Part shown: piece by piece, positions 1-6,265 of the stretch | Numbering within the stretch: the stretch's first letter is position 1 | How the letters are laid out: every line of letters starts with the position of its first letter | Source: Candidatus Dormiibacterota bacterium | GTDB taxonomy: Bacteria > Chloroflexota > Dormibacteria > Dormibacterales > Dormibacteraceae | NCBI GenBank assembly: GCA_003151665.1 | Contig: PLYD01000081.1 | Location: forward strand, 48,176-55,756 | Direction of reading: 5' to 3' | DNA length: 7,581 nt | Made by a program: the position numbers and the translations under genes | Notes under the pieces: model-generated | What the model saw: only the letters and a program-made list of their open reading frames with translations | Databases searched by the model: none | What the model was told of the DNA's origin: nothing

Positions 1-1
1 C

Positions 2-2338
2 CTTGGCCTTGTACTCAGCCAGCACCTTTTTCGTGTTGTCCTTCGACTCCTGCACGTTGGGCTGGTCGAAGGCATCGATGCGCAGGATCGAACCCGCGAT
101 GGCGGTGGCGATCTCCCACCGCAGGAACTCGCCGCCAAGGTCCAGCTTGTCCCGCATCGTCAGCGTCACCACGGGCATCCCTGCCTTCTCGAGCGCAGCG
201 ACGGCGCGGTTGGCAGGGTCCGACTCCATGCGGATGTAGACGAACAGGCGGTCGTCGCCGTACACCGCGGGCTTTCCGACCGGCTCGCCCTCGACGGGGA
301 CGATGCCCTTGCCTTCCTTGCCTGTGCTCTCGGCAATCAGCTGCTCCACCCAGTAACCGAAAGTGGCGATCTTTGACGACGCGATGAGGGTCAGCTTGTT
401 GCGGCCGCCCAGGGCCATCTGGCCGAGGACCGCGCCGAGCCAGACGCCGGGATTGTCCACGGCTTCGACCGAGTCGGCGCATGCGTGGGCCATCTCGACC
501 GCGCGCTCGAGGAGCTCGCCCACGTTCACGCCGATCAGGGCTGCGGGCACCAGTCCGAAGTAACTGAGCGCGCTGTAGCGCCCGCCGATGTCGGGCGGGT
601 TCGGGAACACCCAGCGGAAGCCGTGCTCGGTCGCCAGCTTCTCAAGCGACGTGCCGGGGTCGGTGATCGCCGCGAACTGGCGACCGGCCTTGACGTTCTT
701 GCCGCTCTTGGCCAACTGGTCCCAGAAGTAGGCGAAGTGCGAAAGCGTCTCGGTGGTCTCGCCGGACTTCGAGGCCACGATGAATAGAGTCTTGTTGAGC
801 GTGATCTTGGCTCGGACCCCGAGGATCGTTGCGGGGTCGGTGGTGTCGAGGACGTGCAGCGTGGGATGACCCTTGATCGCGCCGAAGGTGTTGCGCATCA
901 CATCGGGGCAAAGGCTCGAGCCGCCCATGCCCAGCAGCACGACGTCGGAGAACGCGCGGCCGTGGACCTCGAGCTCTTTGAACTCGGGCGCGTGCTCCAG
1001 CATCTTCTCGGCGACGTTCAGCCAGCCGAGACGGTCGCGGATCTCCGCGCGCTTGGCCGGGTCGGCGGTCCACAGAGTGGAGTCCTTGGCCCACAGCCGC
1101 CTGGCCGCGTTTTCCTTGTTCAGCCGTGCCAGCTGCGCATCAACCGCCGGCTGAAGCGTGCCGAGGCTGTGCCACTGACGAGGGCCCTTACCGGCCTTGA
1201 TGTCTTTCGAGCTCTTGGTGATCGCCTCGAGCAGCGTGACAAACGACTTCGTAAACGATTCGACCCCTTCCACCTCGAGCTCATGCGTGACCTGGTCCAG
1301 GTCGACCCCGATCTCGGCCAGCTCTTTCAACTGTCGCGCCGCGAGCTCCACGTTCTCATCGAGGCTGCGGCGAACCTCGCCGTGCTCGCGGAAGGCGGCC
1401 AGCGTGGCGGGCGGAATGGTGTCGACGGTGTTCGGCCCGATCAGCTCTTCGACGTAGTAGGTGTCGGGGTAGCGAGGGTCCTTGGTCGAGGTGCTCGCCC
1501 AAAGCGGGCGCTGCGTCATCGCGCCGCCCTTCTTCAGCTTTGCCCAGCGCGGCCCGCTGAACGCTTTGAGGTACAGCTGGTACGCCATCTTCGAGTTGGC
1601 GATTGCAGCTTTACCGTAGAGCCGCTCCAGAGCCCGCTTCTTGGCCGGGTCCGCCGTCTTCTCGATCATCCCGCTGATGATCTTGTCCACCTTCGTATCG
1701 ACGCGGCTGACGAAAAAGCTCGCCACGCTCGCCACCTTGCTCAGATCTCCACCCTTGCGCTGCAACGCCTCGAGTCCGGATAGATAGGCCTCGATGACCT
1801 CGGCATACCGCTTCACGGAGAAGATCAACGTGACGTTGATGTTGTGGCCCTTCGAGATCTGGTCCCGGATCGCCGGCACGCCCGGCTTGGTGGCGGGGAT
1901 CTTGACCATCACGTTCGGTCGGTGTGTGCGGCTCTTCAGGTCTTCTGCGAAGGCGATGGTGCGCGGCGTGCTGTTCGCGACAGTGGGCGAAACCTCGATG
2001 CTCACGTAGCCATCGGCGCCCTTGGTTTTGTGGTGGACCTCGTGGAAGACATCAGCCGCGGCTTGGATGTCCTCGACCATCAGCTCCCACAGGATCTCCT
2101 CGGGCTTCCTCTTGGCGGCGACCAGCCGGACCATGGCCTCGTCGTAATCGGTGGAGCCGCTGACCGCCTTCTCGAAGATCGTCGGATTCGAGGTGACGCC
2201 GGTGAGGCCCTCGTCGCGAAGGCGGGCGAGCTCGCCTGAGGTGATGAGCTGGCGCCGGATGTTGTCCAGCCACAGTGACTGGCCGGCGTGCCGGAGCTCC
2301 TTGATCGGCGAGGGGCGGCGCGCCTCCTTGGTGGCCAT
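2..2338 (-). CDS. Bifunctional transaldolase / glucose-6-phosphate isomerase, C-terminus cut by window edge
   Basis: Cytosolic fusion enzyme. The transaldolase half moves a dihydroxyacetone unit between sugar phosphates; the isomerase half interconverts fructose-6-phosphate and glucose-6-phosphate. The frame is open without stop or frameshift from the ATG at 2338 to the left edge (779 codons). The transaldolase domain spans about residues 12-375: SNPTIFEKA at 50-58 and VMVKIPAT at 143-150, whose Lys146 is the expected Schiff-base lysine. The isomerase domain starts near residue 400: GMGGSSL (470-476), SKSGETTE (523-530), GGRYS (585-589), AESTGK with the expected catalytic Glu670, and FDQPNVQESK with the expected active-site Lys766. 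Family fusions are about 950 residues, so roughly 150-170 are missing off-window. The start lies 4 bases after the transketolase stop; spacing to its best purine-rich site (AAGG, about 12 bases away) is poor, suggesting translational coupling. A strong AAGGAGG lies inside codons 4-6, but no start codon follows it at a usable distance. The domain calls are confident; kinetic activity is inferred. Confidence 0.95.
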   Translation of the reverse strand, partial: MATKEARRPSPIKELRHAGQSLWLDNIRRQLITSGELARLRDEGLTGVTSNPTIFEKAVSGSTDYDEAMVRLVAAKRKPEEILWELMVEDIQAAADVFHEVHHKTKGADGYVSIEVSPTVANSTPRTIAFAEDLKSRTHRPNVMVKIPATKPGVPAIRDQISKGHNINVTLIFSVKRYAEVIEAYLSGLEALQRKGGDLSKVASVASFFVSRVDTKVDKIISGMIEKTADPAKKRALERLYGKAAIANSKMAYQLYLKAFSGPRWAKLKKGGAMTQRPLWASTSTKDPRYPDTYYVEELIGPNTVDTIPPATLAAFREHGEVRRSLDENVELAARQLKELAEIGVDLDQVTHELEVEGVESFTKSFVTLLEAITKSSKDIKAGKGPRQWHSLGTLQPAVDAQLARLNKENAARRLWAKDSTLWTADPAKRAEIRDRLGWLNVAEKMLEHAPEFKELEVHGRAFSDVVLLGMGGSSLCPDVMRNTFGAIKGHPTLHVLDTTDPATILGVRAKITLNKTLFIVASKSGETTETLSHFAYFWDQLAKSGKNVKAGRQFAAITDPGTSLEKLATEHGFRWVFPNPPDIGGRYSALSYFGLVPAALIGVNVGELLERAVEMAHACADSVEAVDNPGVWLGAVLGQMALGGRNKLTLIASSKIATFGYWVEQLIAESTGKEGKGIVPVEGEPVGKPAVYGDDRLFVYIRMESDPANRAVAALEKAGMPVVTLTMRDKLDLGGEFLRWEIATAIAGSILRIDAFDQPNVQESKDNTKKVLAEYKAK

Positions 2339-2342
2339 CCCT

Positions 2343-4211
2343 TTACTTTGCCTTGAGCAGCTTGATTGCGGCTGCGACGATGTGCTTGGCGGTGATGCCG
2401 GCCGCGTTCATCAGCTCCTCGGGCTTGCCGGAGCCAGGGAGATCCCTTACTGCCAGGTGCGCGACGCGCGGGGGTGCGTCGGCGGCAAGCGCCTCCATGA
2501 CGGCTGCGCCCAACCCGCCCTCGGGGTAGTGGTCCTCGACGATCACGAAGCGGCCCTTGGTCACCTTGGCGGCGTCTTTGAGTGTCTTCACGTCCACCGG
2601 CTTGACCGAGTAGAGGTCGATCACGCGGGCCGGGATCTTCTTCTCAGCCAGCGTGTCGGCCGCGGCCCGGCAGGCGTGCAGCGTGACGCCGGCGCCGATC
2701 AGGGTGACCTTGTCCTTCGCGCTCTGGCGCAGGACCTTCGAGCCGCCCACCTTGAACACCTCGTTCGGGCCGTAGATGGTGGGGTAGGCGCCGCGGGTCG
2801 TGCGCATGTAGACGATGCCCAGAGTGTCGGCCATCACCCGCACGAGCTTGGCCGTCTGGTTGGGGTCGCATGGATAGAGGACCGTCGAGCCGTGGACGGC
2901 GCGAAGCGAGGCGAGGTCCTCGAGGGCCATCTGCGAGGGGCCGTCCTGGCCGATCTCGGTGCCCGCGTGCGAGCCGACGAGGCGGATGTTGGCCTGCGAG
3001 ATGCCGGCCATGCGGACGAAGTCGTACGCGCGCGAGAAGAAAGCGGCGAACGTGGAGGCGAACGGCCGGTAGCCCCTCACGCTCATCCCGACGGCGGTGG
3101 ACACCAGTTGCTGCTCGGCGATCCACATCTCGAAGAAGCGGGCGGGATAGGCGTTCTTGAACTCGTCCGCGTGGGTCGAGTTCGAGACCTCGGCATCCAG
3201 TGCGACGACGTCGGGCAGCACGCCCAGCGCGACCAGCGCATCGCCGTAGGCCTTGCGCGTTGGGACCTTGTCCTCTTTCTTGTAGGTGGGCAGGGTGACT
3301 ACCGCCTCGGGGCGCTTGACCGTCCTTGGCGTGGCTTCCGGCTTGGCGGTCTTGACCTTGAGGTGGCGGATACCGCCGAGCTCTTTGATCGCGCGCTCGG
3401 CCATGTCCGGCGGCAGCGTCTTGCCGTGCCAGCCTTCCTTGTTCTCGATCTCCGAGAAGCCCTTGCCCTTGATCGTCTTGGCGATGATGACGGTCGGCTT
3501 GCCGGTCGAGGAGAGGGCGGTGCCGTAAGCCCGGTCGATGGCGGCCACATCGTGCCCGTCAATCACGATCGGGAAGCAGCCGAAGGCCTCTATGCGGCGC
3601 CGGTAGGTGTCGAGGTTCCAGCCGAACTCGGTCTCCCCGCGCTGGCCCAGACGGTTAATGTCGAGGATGGCCGTGAGGTTGGACAGCTGGTAGTGGCCGG
3701 CCTTGTCGAAGGCCTCCCAGATCGAGCCCTCGGCGAGCTCGGAGTCGCCGCAGAGGGTCCAGACGTGGAAGGGGAGCTGGTCGAGGTTCTTGCCCGCCAG
3801 GGCGACGCCGACCGAGATCGGGAGGCCCTGGCCCAGGGAGCCCGTGGCCACGTCCACCCAGGGGATCGCGGGCGTGGGGTGGCCCTGCATGCGGGAGCCG
3901 AACTTGCGAAAGGTCATCATCTCGGCGTCCGAGATCGCGCCCACGGCCTTGAACATCGCGTAGCAGAGGGGCGAGGCGTGGCCCTTGGAGTAGATCAGGT
4001 GGTCGTTGTTGGGGTCTTTGGGCTTGGCCCAGTCGTACTGCAGGTAGCGGGCGATGAGGACCGCGATGAGGTCGGCGGCGGACATCGAGGAGGTGGGGTG
4101 GCCGGAGCCCGCGGCGGTGCTGGAGCGGATGGAATCGACCCGAAGCTGCTGCCCGAGCTGCCGCGTGAACTCGAGATCGGTGGTGGCGAGCGTCTCGGTG
4201 GTGACCGTCAT
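2343..4211 (-). CDS. tkt: Transketolase (short, about 620-residue type)
   Basis: Thiamine-diphosphate enzyme that transfers two-carbon ketol units between pentose phosphate pathway sugars in the cytosol. All domains are present on one 622-residue chain. The N-terminal cofactor domain has SGHPTS (His38), YSKGHAS (His78) and QGHPTP (His111), then GDSE (155-158) and Asp184/Asn186 in LDINRLGQ, together the thiamine-diphosphate/metal motif. A Lys/Pro-rich linker covers about 283-318. The pyrimidine-binding domain has IAEQQLV (Glu366, the expected proton relay with the cofactor) and GSHAGTEIGQDGPSQ (His415, Asp423). A C-terminal domain ends the protein. The motif set matches the mammalian-like short transketolases rather than the roughly 665-residue E. 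coli type. GDSE replaces the commoner GDGE, probably a subfamily trait. I chose ATG 4211 over GTG 4217 because an AGGGAG site ends 5 bases before the ATG and overlaps the GTG. It is first gene of a likely two-or-more-gene operon with the downstream fusion enzyme. Confidence 0.96.
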   Translation of the reverse strand: MTVTTETLATTDLEFTRQLGQQLRVDSIRSSTAAGSGHPTSSMSAADLIAVLIARYLQYDWAKPKDPNNDHLIYSKGHASPLCYAMFKAVGAISDAEMMTFRKFGSRMQGHPTPAIPWVDVATGSLGQGLPISVGVALAGKNLDQLPFHVWTLCGDSELAEGSIWEAFDKAGHYQLSNLTAILDINRLGQRGETEFGWNLDTYRRRIEAFGCFPIVIDGHDVAAIDRAYGTALSSTGKPTVIIAKTIKGKGFSEIENKEGWHGKTLPPDMAERAIKELGGIRHLKVKTAKPEATPRTVKRPEAVVTLPTYKKEDKVPTRKAYGDALVALGVLPDVVALDAEVSNSTHADEFKNAYPARFFEMWIAEQQLVSTAVGMSVRGYRPFASTFAAFFSRAYDFVRMAGISQANIRLVGSHAGTEIGQDGPSQMALEDLASLRAVHGSTVLYPCDPNQTAKLVRVMADTLGIVYMRTTRGAYPTIYGPNEVFKVGGSKVLRQSAKDKVTLIGAGVTLHACRAAADTLAEKKIPARVIDLYSVKPVDVKTLKDAAKVTKGRFVIVEDHYPEGGLGAAVMEALAADAPPRVAHLAVRDLPGSGKPEELMNAAGITAKHIVAAAIKLLKAK

Positions 4212-4216
4212 GTGCA

Positions 4217-4222
4217 CTCCCT
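4217..4222 (-). promoter_or_regulatory. Shine-Dalgarno site of transketolase
   Basis: AGGGAG read on the minus strand, 5 bases before the ATG at 4211. It overlaps the alternative in-frame GTG at 4217, which therefore cannot use it, so it decides the start. Confidence 0.7.
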
Positions 4223-4223
4223 A

Positions 4224-4243
4224 CCCCACAACCAGTTGTGGGG
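4224..4243. repeat. 20-bp inverted repeat just upstream of the transketolase ribosome binding site
   Basis: CCCCACAAC-CA-GTTGTGGGG: two perfect 9-bp arms separated by two bases. It ends one base before the AGGGAG site of transketolase. It could be an operator for a dimeric regulator or, if transcribed, a hairpin next to the ribosome binding site. The symmetry is seen directly; the role is inferred. Confidence 0.75.
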
Positions 4244-4246
4244 GGA

Positions 4247-4256
4247 CCCCATGGGG
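4247..4256. repeat. Perfect 10-bp palindrome CCCCATGGGG
   Basis: Self-complementary 10-mer three bases from the 20-bp inverted repeat. It also overlaps GGGGACCCC (4242-4250), so the three symmetric elements could form mutually exclusive pairings. It may be chance in GC-rich DNA. Confidence 0.4.
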
Positions 4257-4265
4257 CGCGCAGTG

Positions 4266-4294
4266 CGCCAACAGGGTAAGTCTATCGGTTGGCG
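4266..4294. repeat. Inverted repeat with 7-bp arms in the transketolase leader
   Basis: CGCCAAC (4266-4272) and GTTGGCG (4288-4294) are exact reverse complements with a 15-base loop. There is no run of T after the stem on the minus strand, because the five T bases lie before it in the direction of transcription. It therefore does not look like an intrinsic terminator for leftward transcription. A leader hairpin or protein site is possible. Confidence 0.5.
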
Positions 4295-4319
4295 GAAAAA
4301 CGCTACCCCAGGGAGCCCG

Positions 4320-4336
4320 CGGCCGGCATACGACCA
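4320..4336. repeat. Direct repeat copy 1 (CGGCCGG-CA-TACGACCA)
   Basis: Fifteen of its bases (CGGCCGG and TACGACCA) recur exactly in copy 2, with 2 rather than 3 bases between the two blocks. Starts of the copies are 41 bp apart, close to four helical turns. This fits paired sites for a DNA-binding protein upstream of transketolase; function is inferred. Confidence 0.6.
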
Positions 4337-4360
4337 AAAATGCCCGACTGGCGCTATGAA

Positions 4361-4378
4361 CGGCCGGGTTTACGACCA
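4361..4378. repeat. Direct repeat copy 2 (CGGCCGG-GTT-TACGACCA)
   Basis: Second copy of the spaced repeat, with the same 7- and 8-base blocks and a 3-base spacer. It lies in the gap between the peptidase stop and the transketolase start, distal to copy 1 relative to transketolase. Confidence 0.6.
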
Positions 4379-4381
4379 TCC

Positions 4382-4399
4382 GTGCCCTTTTGGTGGCAC
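4382..4399 (-). terminator. Weak hairpin after the peptidase gene
   Basis: GTGCC and GGCAC arms (5 bp, 8-base loop; one more pair is possible with a bulge) start 10 bases past the peptidase stop. No T tract follows on the minus strand, so if it ends transcription it does so poorly. Read-through into the transketolase operon is possible. Confidence 0.25.
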
Positions 4400-4409
4400 T
4401 CCCGGCGGA

Positions 4410-6200
4410 TCAGGCCTGTGCTGCCAGCTCCTCGACCTGCGCCACCATCCCGTCCAGGATCCTGAGGCCAGCGTCCCAGAAGTCCGGGTCCGTGATGTCC
4501 ATCCCCAGGCGCCTGACCAGCTCGTCCGGCGGCGTCGACCCGCCCGCTGCCAGGAACTCCAGGTAGTTGTCCACGAAGGCCGGCCCCTGCTCCAGGAAAC
4601 GCTCGTACACGGCGAGCGCGAGGAGGTTCCCGAAGGCGTACGCGTAAACGTAGCCCGGGGTGTGCAGGAAGTGCTCGACGTAGCTCCACCAGCCCTTGTG
4701 CTCGTCGGTGAGGATCAGCGCGTCCCCGAACATCGGCTGCAGCTTCGATTGGTAGATCTCCCCCAGCTGCTCCACGGAGAGCTCACCCTCAGTGCGCCGG
4801 GCCGTGTGGCACGCATCCTCGAAGCGGTTGAAGGCCACCTGCCGGAAAACAGTGGCGAACGCATCCTCGCACTGGGTGCACAGCATGGCGAGACGAACCT
4901 TCGGGTCCTTTTCCTCGCTCATGATCCGGTCGAAGGTCAGCGCCTCCCCGAACACCGACGCGGTCTCCGCCAGGGTGAGCGGCGGGTTGTAGTCGAAGGC
5001 GTGCTGCTTCGAGGCCAGCAGGTCGTGGAGTCCGTGCCCCAGCTCGTGCGCGAGCGTGGTCACGTCGCCCAGCTTGCCGGTGAAGTTGAGCATCACGTAG
5101 GGGTGGTGGCGCGGCGTCACCTGCATGCAGTAGGCGCCGCCGGCCTTATCCGGCACGACGGGAGCGTCGATCCAGGGGTGCGTGAAGAACTCTTCGACCA
5201 GCGCCCCCGCCTTCTTGGAAAAGCGGTTATACGAGCCGAGCACGATCTCCTTGGCCTCATCCCACGACACCTCGCGCTTGGCCTCCTCGATCGGCGCGTA
5301 ACGGTCCCACTCGTGCAGCTCGCCCACTCCGAGGAGCTTTCGCTTGACGCGGTAATAACGAGCGCAGATGTCGTATCTCCCGGTGACCGCCTTAACCAGC
5401 GCCTGCACCGCCGCATCGGACGTCTCGTTCGCGAGGTTCCGCGACGAGATCCACGAAGGGAACTTCCGCAACCGGTCGTCGATCGCCTTCTCCTGCAGGA
5501 CCACGTTGAAGATGTAGGCGCGAGTGCGAACGTCGGTCCCAAGCGCGACGGTGATGGCGCCGCTGGCCCGGCGACGTACCTCTCGGTCGGGCTCGTGCAG
5601 CAGGGTGAGGGCCTCGGCGAGCGCCAGCTTCTGATCATCGACGTCGACCCGGATGCCCGCGCACAGCTCCTCGAACAACCGCGTCCAGGCCGAATTGACA
5701 ACGGGGCTGTAGTCCGTGAGGACGCGCTCCTCCGGCTCCGATAGCTGGTGCGGCCGGAACTTGCGGGCCTCCTCGACAGCGTGGCGGTACCTGGCGGACT
5801 CGGGGTTGGCGAACAGGCGCGCCGCCTGCTCGTCGCTCGTCTGGGCCAGCTCGAGGGTGAAGAAAACAGCGTGGCTTCCTCGCTCGGCGCCCGCCTCGCG
5901 AGCTCGTGAGAGCAGCCGGCCGGCGGCAGGGTCGTGGGTGTTCTGGCTATGCAGGAGGTACGCGTACACCTCGGGTCGGGCGGCAGCGTCCTCGTCGTCC
6001 TCGAGCTCGCGCATCATGGCGGCGAAGTCGGACGGCTCGAGGGTGGCCACGCGCCCTTTGTACTTGGCCTCGAATGCGATCGCCCGATCGAGCGAGCCGG
6101 CCAGCGCCGCCTCGATTTTCGGATCGGTCGGCGAGGCAAAGAGATCGCCTAGGTCCCAGCGAACATCCTCTGCGCCGGTTCGCTTCATTGTTTTAGTCAC
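4410..6200 (-). CDS. M3-family zinc oligoendopeptidase (PepF-like)
   Basis: Metallopeptidase of the thimet oligopeptidase/oligoendopeptidase F family, expected to cut short peptides in the cytosol. The product has 596 residues, the usual PepF-like length, with no signal peptide. The helical N-terminal part (about 1-200) precedes the catalytic domain. HELGH lies at 385-389 (zinc ligands His385 and His389, catalytic Glu386), and Glu412 in LAETASVFGE is the expected third ligand, 27 residues after His385. The HTPGYVYAYAFG stretch (513-524) matches the region that carries the family's substrate-positioning His/Tyr residues. The start is ambiguous: GTG at 6200 and ATG at 6188 are in frame, and neither has a ribosome binding site. 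A TATCCT box at 6214-6209 places transcription start close to the GTG, so a leaderless message is plausible and favours GTG. The gene is divergent from the lipoprotein gene and 198 bases upstream of transketolase. Physiological substrate is unknown. Confidence 0.93.
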   Translation of the reverse strand: MTKTMKRTGAEDVRWDLGDLFASPTDPKIEAALAGSLDRAIAFEAKYKGRVATLEPSDFAAMMRELEDDEDAAARPEVYAYLLHSQNTHDPAAGRLLSRAREAGAERGSHAVFFTLELAQTSDEQAARLFANPESARYRHAVEEARKFRPHQLSEPEERVLTDYSPVVNSAWTRLFEELCAGIRVDVDDQKLALAEALTLLHEPDREVRRRASGAITVALGTDVRTRAYIFNVVLQEKAIDDRLRKFPSWISSRNLANETSDAAVQALVKAVTGRYDICARYYRVKRKLLGVGELHEWDRYAPIEEAKREVSWDEAKEIVLGSYNRFSKKAGALVEEFFTHPWIDAPVVPDKAGGAYCMQVTPRHHPYVMLNFTGKLGDVTTLAHELGHGLHDLLASKQHAFDYNPPLTLAETASVFGEALTFDRIMSEEKDPKVRLAMLCTQCEDAFATVFRQVAFNRFEDACHTARRTEGELSVEQLGEIYQSKLQPMFGDALILTDEHKGWWSYVEHFLHTPGYVYAYAFGNLLALAVYERFLEQGPAFVDNYLEFLAAGGSTPPDELVRRLGMDITDPDFWDAGLRILDGMVAQVEELAAQA

Positions 6201-6216
6201 GGCGGGTCAGGATAAC
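6188..6216 (+). promoter_or_regulatory. Candidate promoter of the lipoprotein gene
   Basis: TTGTTT (6188-6193), a 17-base spacer and GATAAC (6211-6216) resemble -35/-10 boxes, with 3 and 4 of 6 consensus matches. The -10 box overlaps that of the opposing peptidase promoter, so the two could not be occupied together. The -35 box would sit inside the peptidase start region. Weak evidence. Confidence 0.3.
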
Positions 6217-6236
6217 CGCTGGGGGGACGAGTTCAC
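6209..6236 (-). promoter_or_regulatory. Candidate promoter of the peptidase gene
   Basis: On the minus strand, GTGAAC (6236-6231), a 16-base spacer and TATCCT (6214-6209) resemble -35/-10 boxes, with 3 and 4 of 6 consensus matches. The -10 box ends 8 bases before the GTG at 6200, giving a message with almost no leader. The match is moderate only. Confidence 0.35.
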
Positions 6237-6253
6237 CCCCGTAACCGCCAATT

Positions 6254-6257
6254 GGAG
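6254..6257 (+). promoter_or_regulatory. Shine-Dalgarno site of the lipoprotein gene
   Basis: GGAG, 8 bases before the ATG at 6266. It supports that start, which also gives the signal peptide its correct N-terminus. Confidence 0.6.
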
Positions 6258-6265
6258 CCTACGTT

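Larger units (their letters stand above)
4212..4409 (-). other. Non-coding leader/intergenic region upstream of transketolase
   Basis: This 198-base gap separates the peptidase stop from the transketolase start, and both genes point leftwards. It must hold any independent promoter for the transketolase operon. I could not pick a convincing -35/-10 pair. It contains, in minus-strand order, a weak hairpin after the peptidase stop (4399-4382), two spaced copies of a TGGTCGTA...CCGGCCG repeat (4378-4361 and 4336-4320), a 7-bp stem (4294-4266), CCCCATGGGG (4256-4247) and a 20-bp inverted repeat (4243-4224). This is a dense set of symmetric or repeated elements for such a short gap and suggests operators or a structured 5' leader. 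The GC-rich background makes some short matches likely by chance. Confidence 0.6.

Noticed and set aside
854..1783. 309-codon plus-strand open frame opposite the fusion gene
   Set aside because: It is in the same codon register as the antisense of the transaldolase-isomerase gene; the same mirror effect explains it. No ribosome binding site or motif supports it.
2319..2325. Strong AAGGAGG inside the first codons of the fusion gene, suggesting a later start
   Set aside because: No ATG, GTG or TTG follows in frame at a usable distance, and the next residues (LRHAGQSLWLDNIRR) are the conserved start of the transaldolase domain.
4215..4217. GTG at 4217 as the transketolase start
   Set aside because: It would overlap its own ribosome binding site; ATG 4211 has AGGGAG at a proper 5-base distance.
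4258..4268. Short palindrome GCGCA-G-TGCGC in the transketolase leader
   Set aside because: Only 5-bp arms of alternating G/C, overlapping the better 7-bp stem; expected often by chance in this composition.
2151..5744. Very long plus-strand open frame (1197 codons) opposite transketolase and most of the peptidase gene
   Set aside because: Its codons are in exact register with those of both minus-strand genes, so it closes only where the sense genes use TTA, CTA or TCA, which are rare in GC-rich genes. It runs unbroken through the non-coding gap, and its product is Arg/Gly/Val/His-rich with no recognisable motif, whereas the minus-strand genes carry complete active sites.
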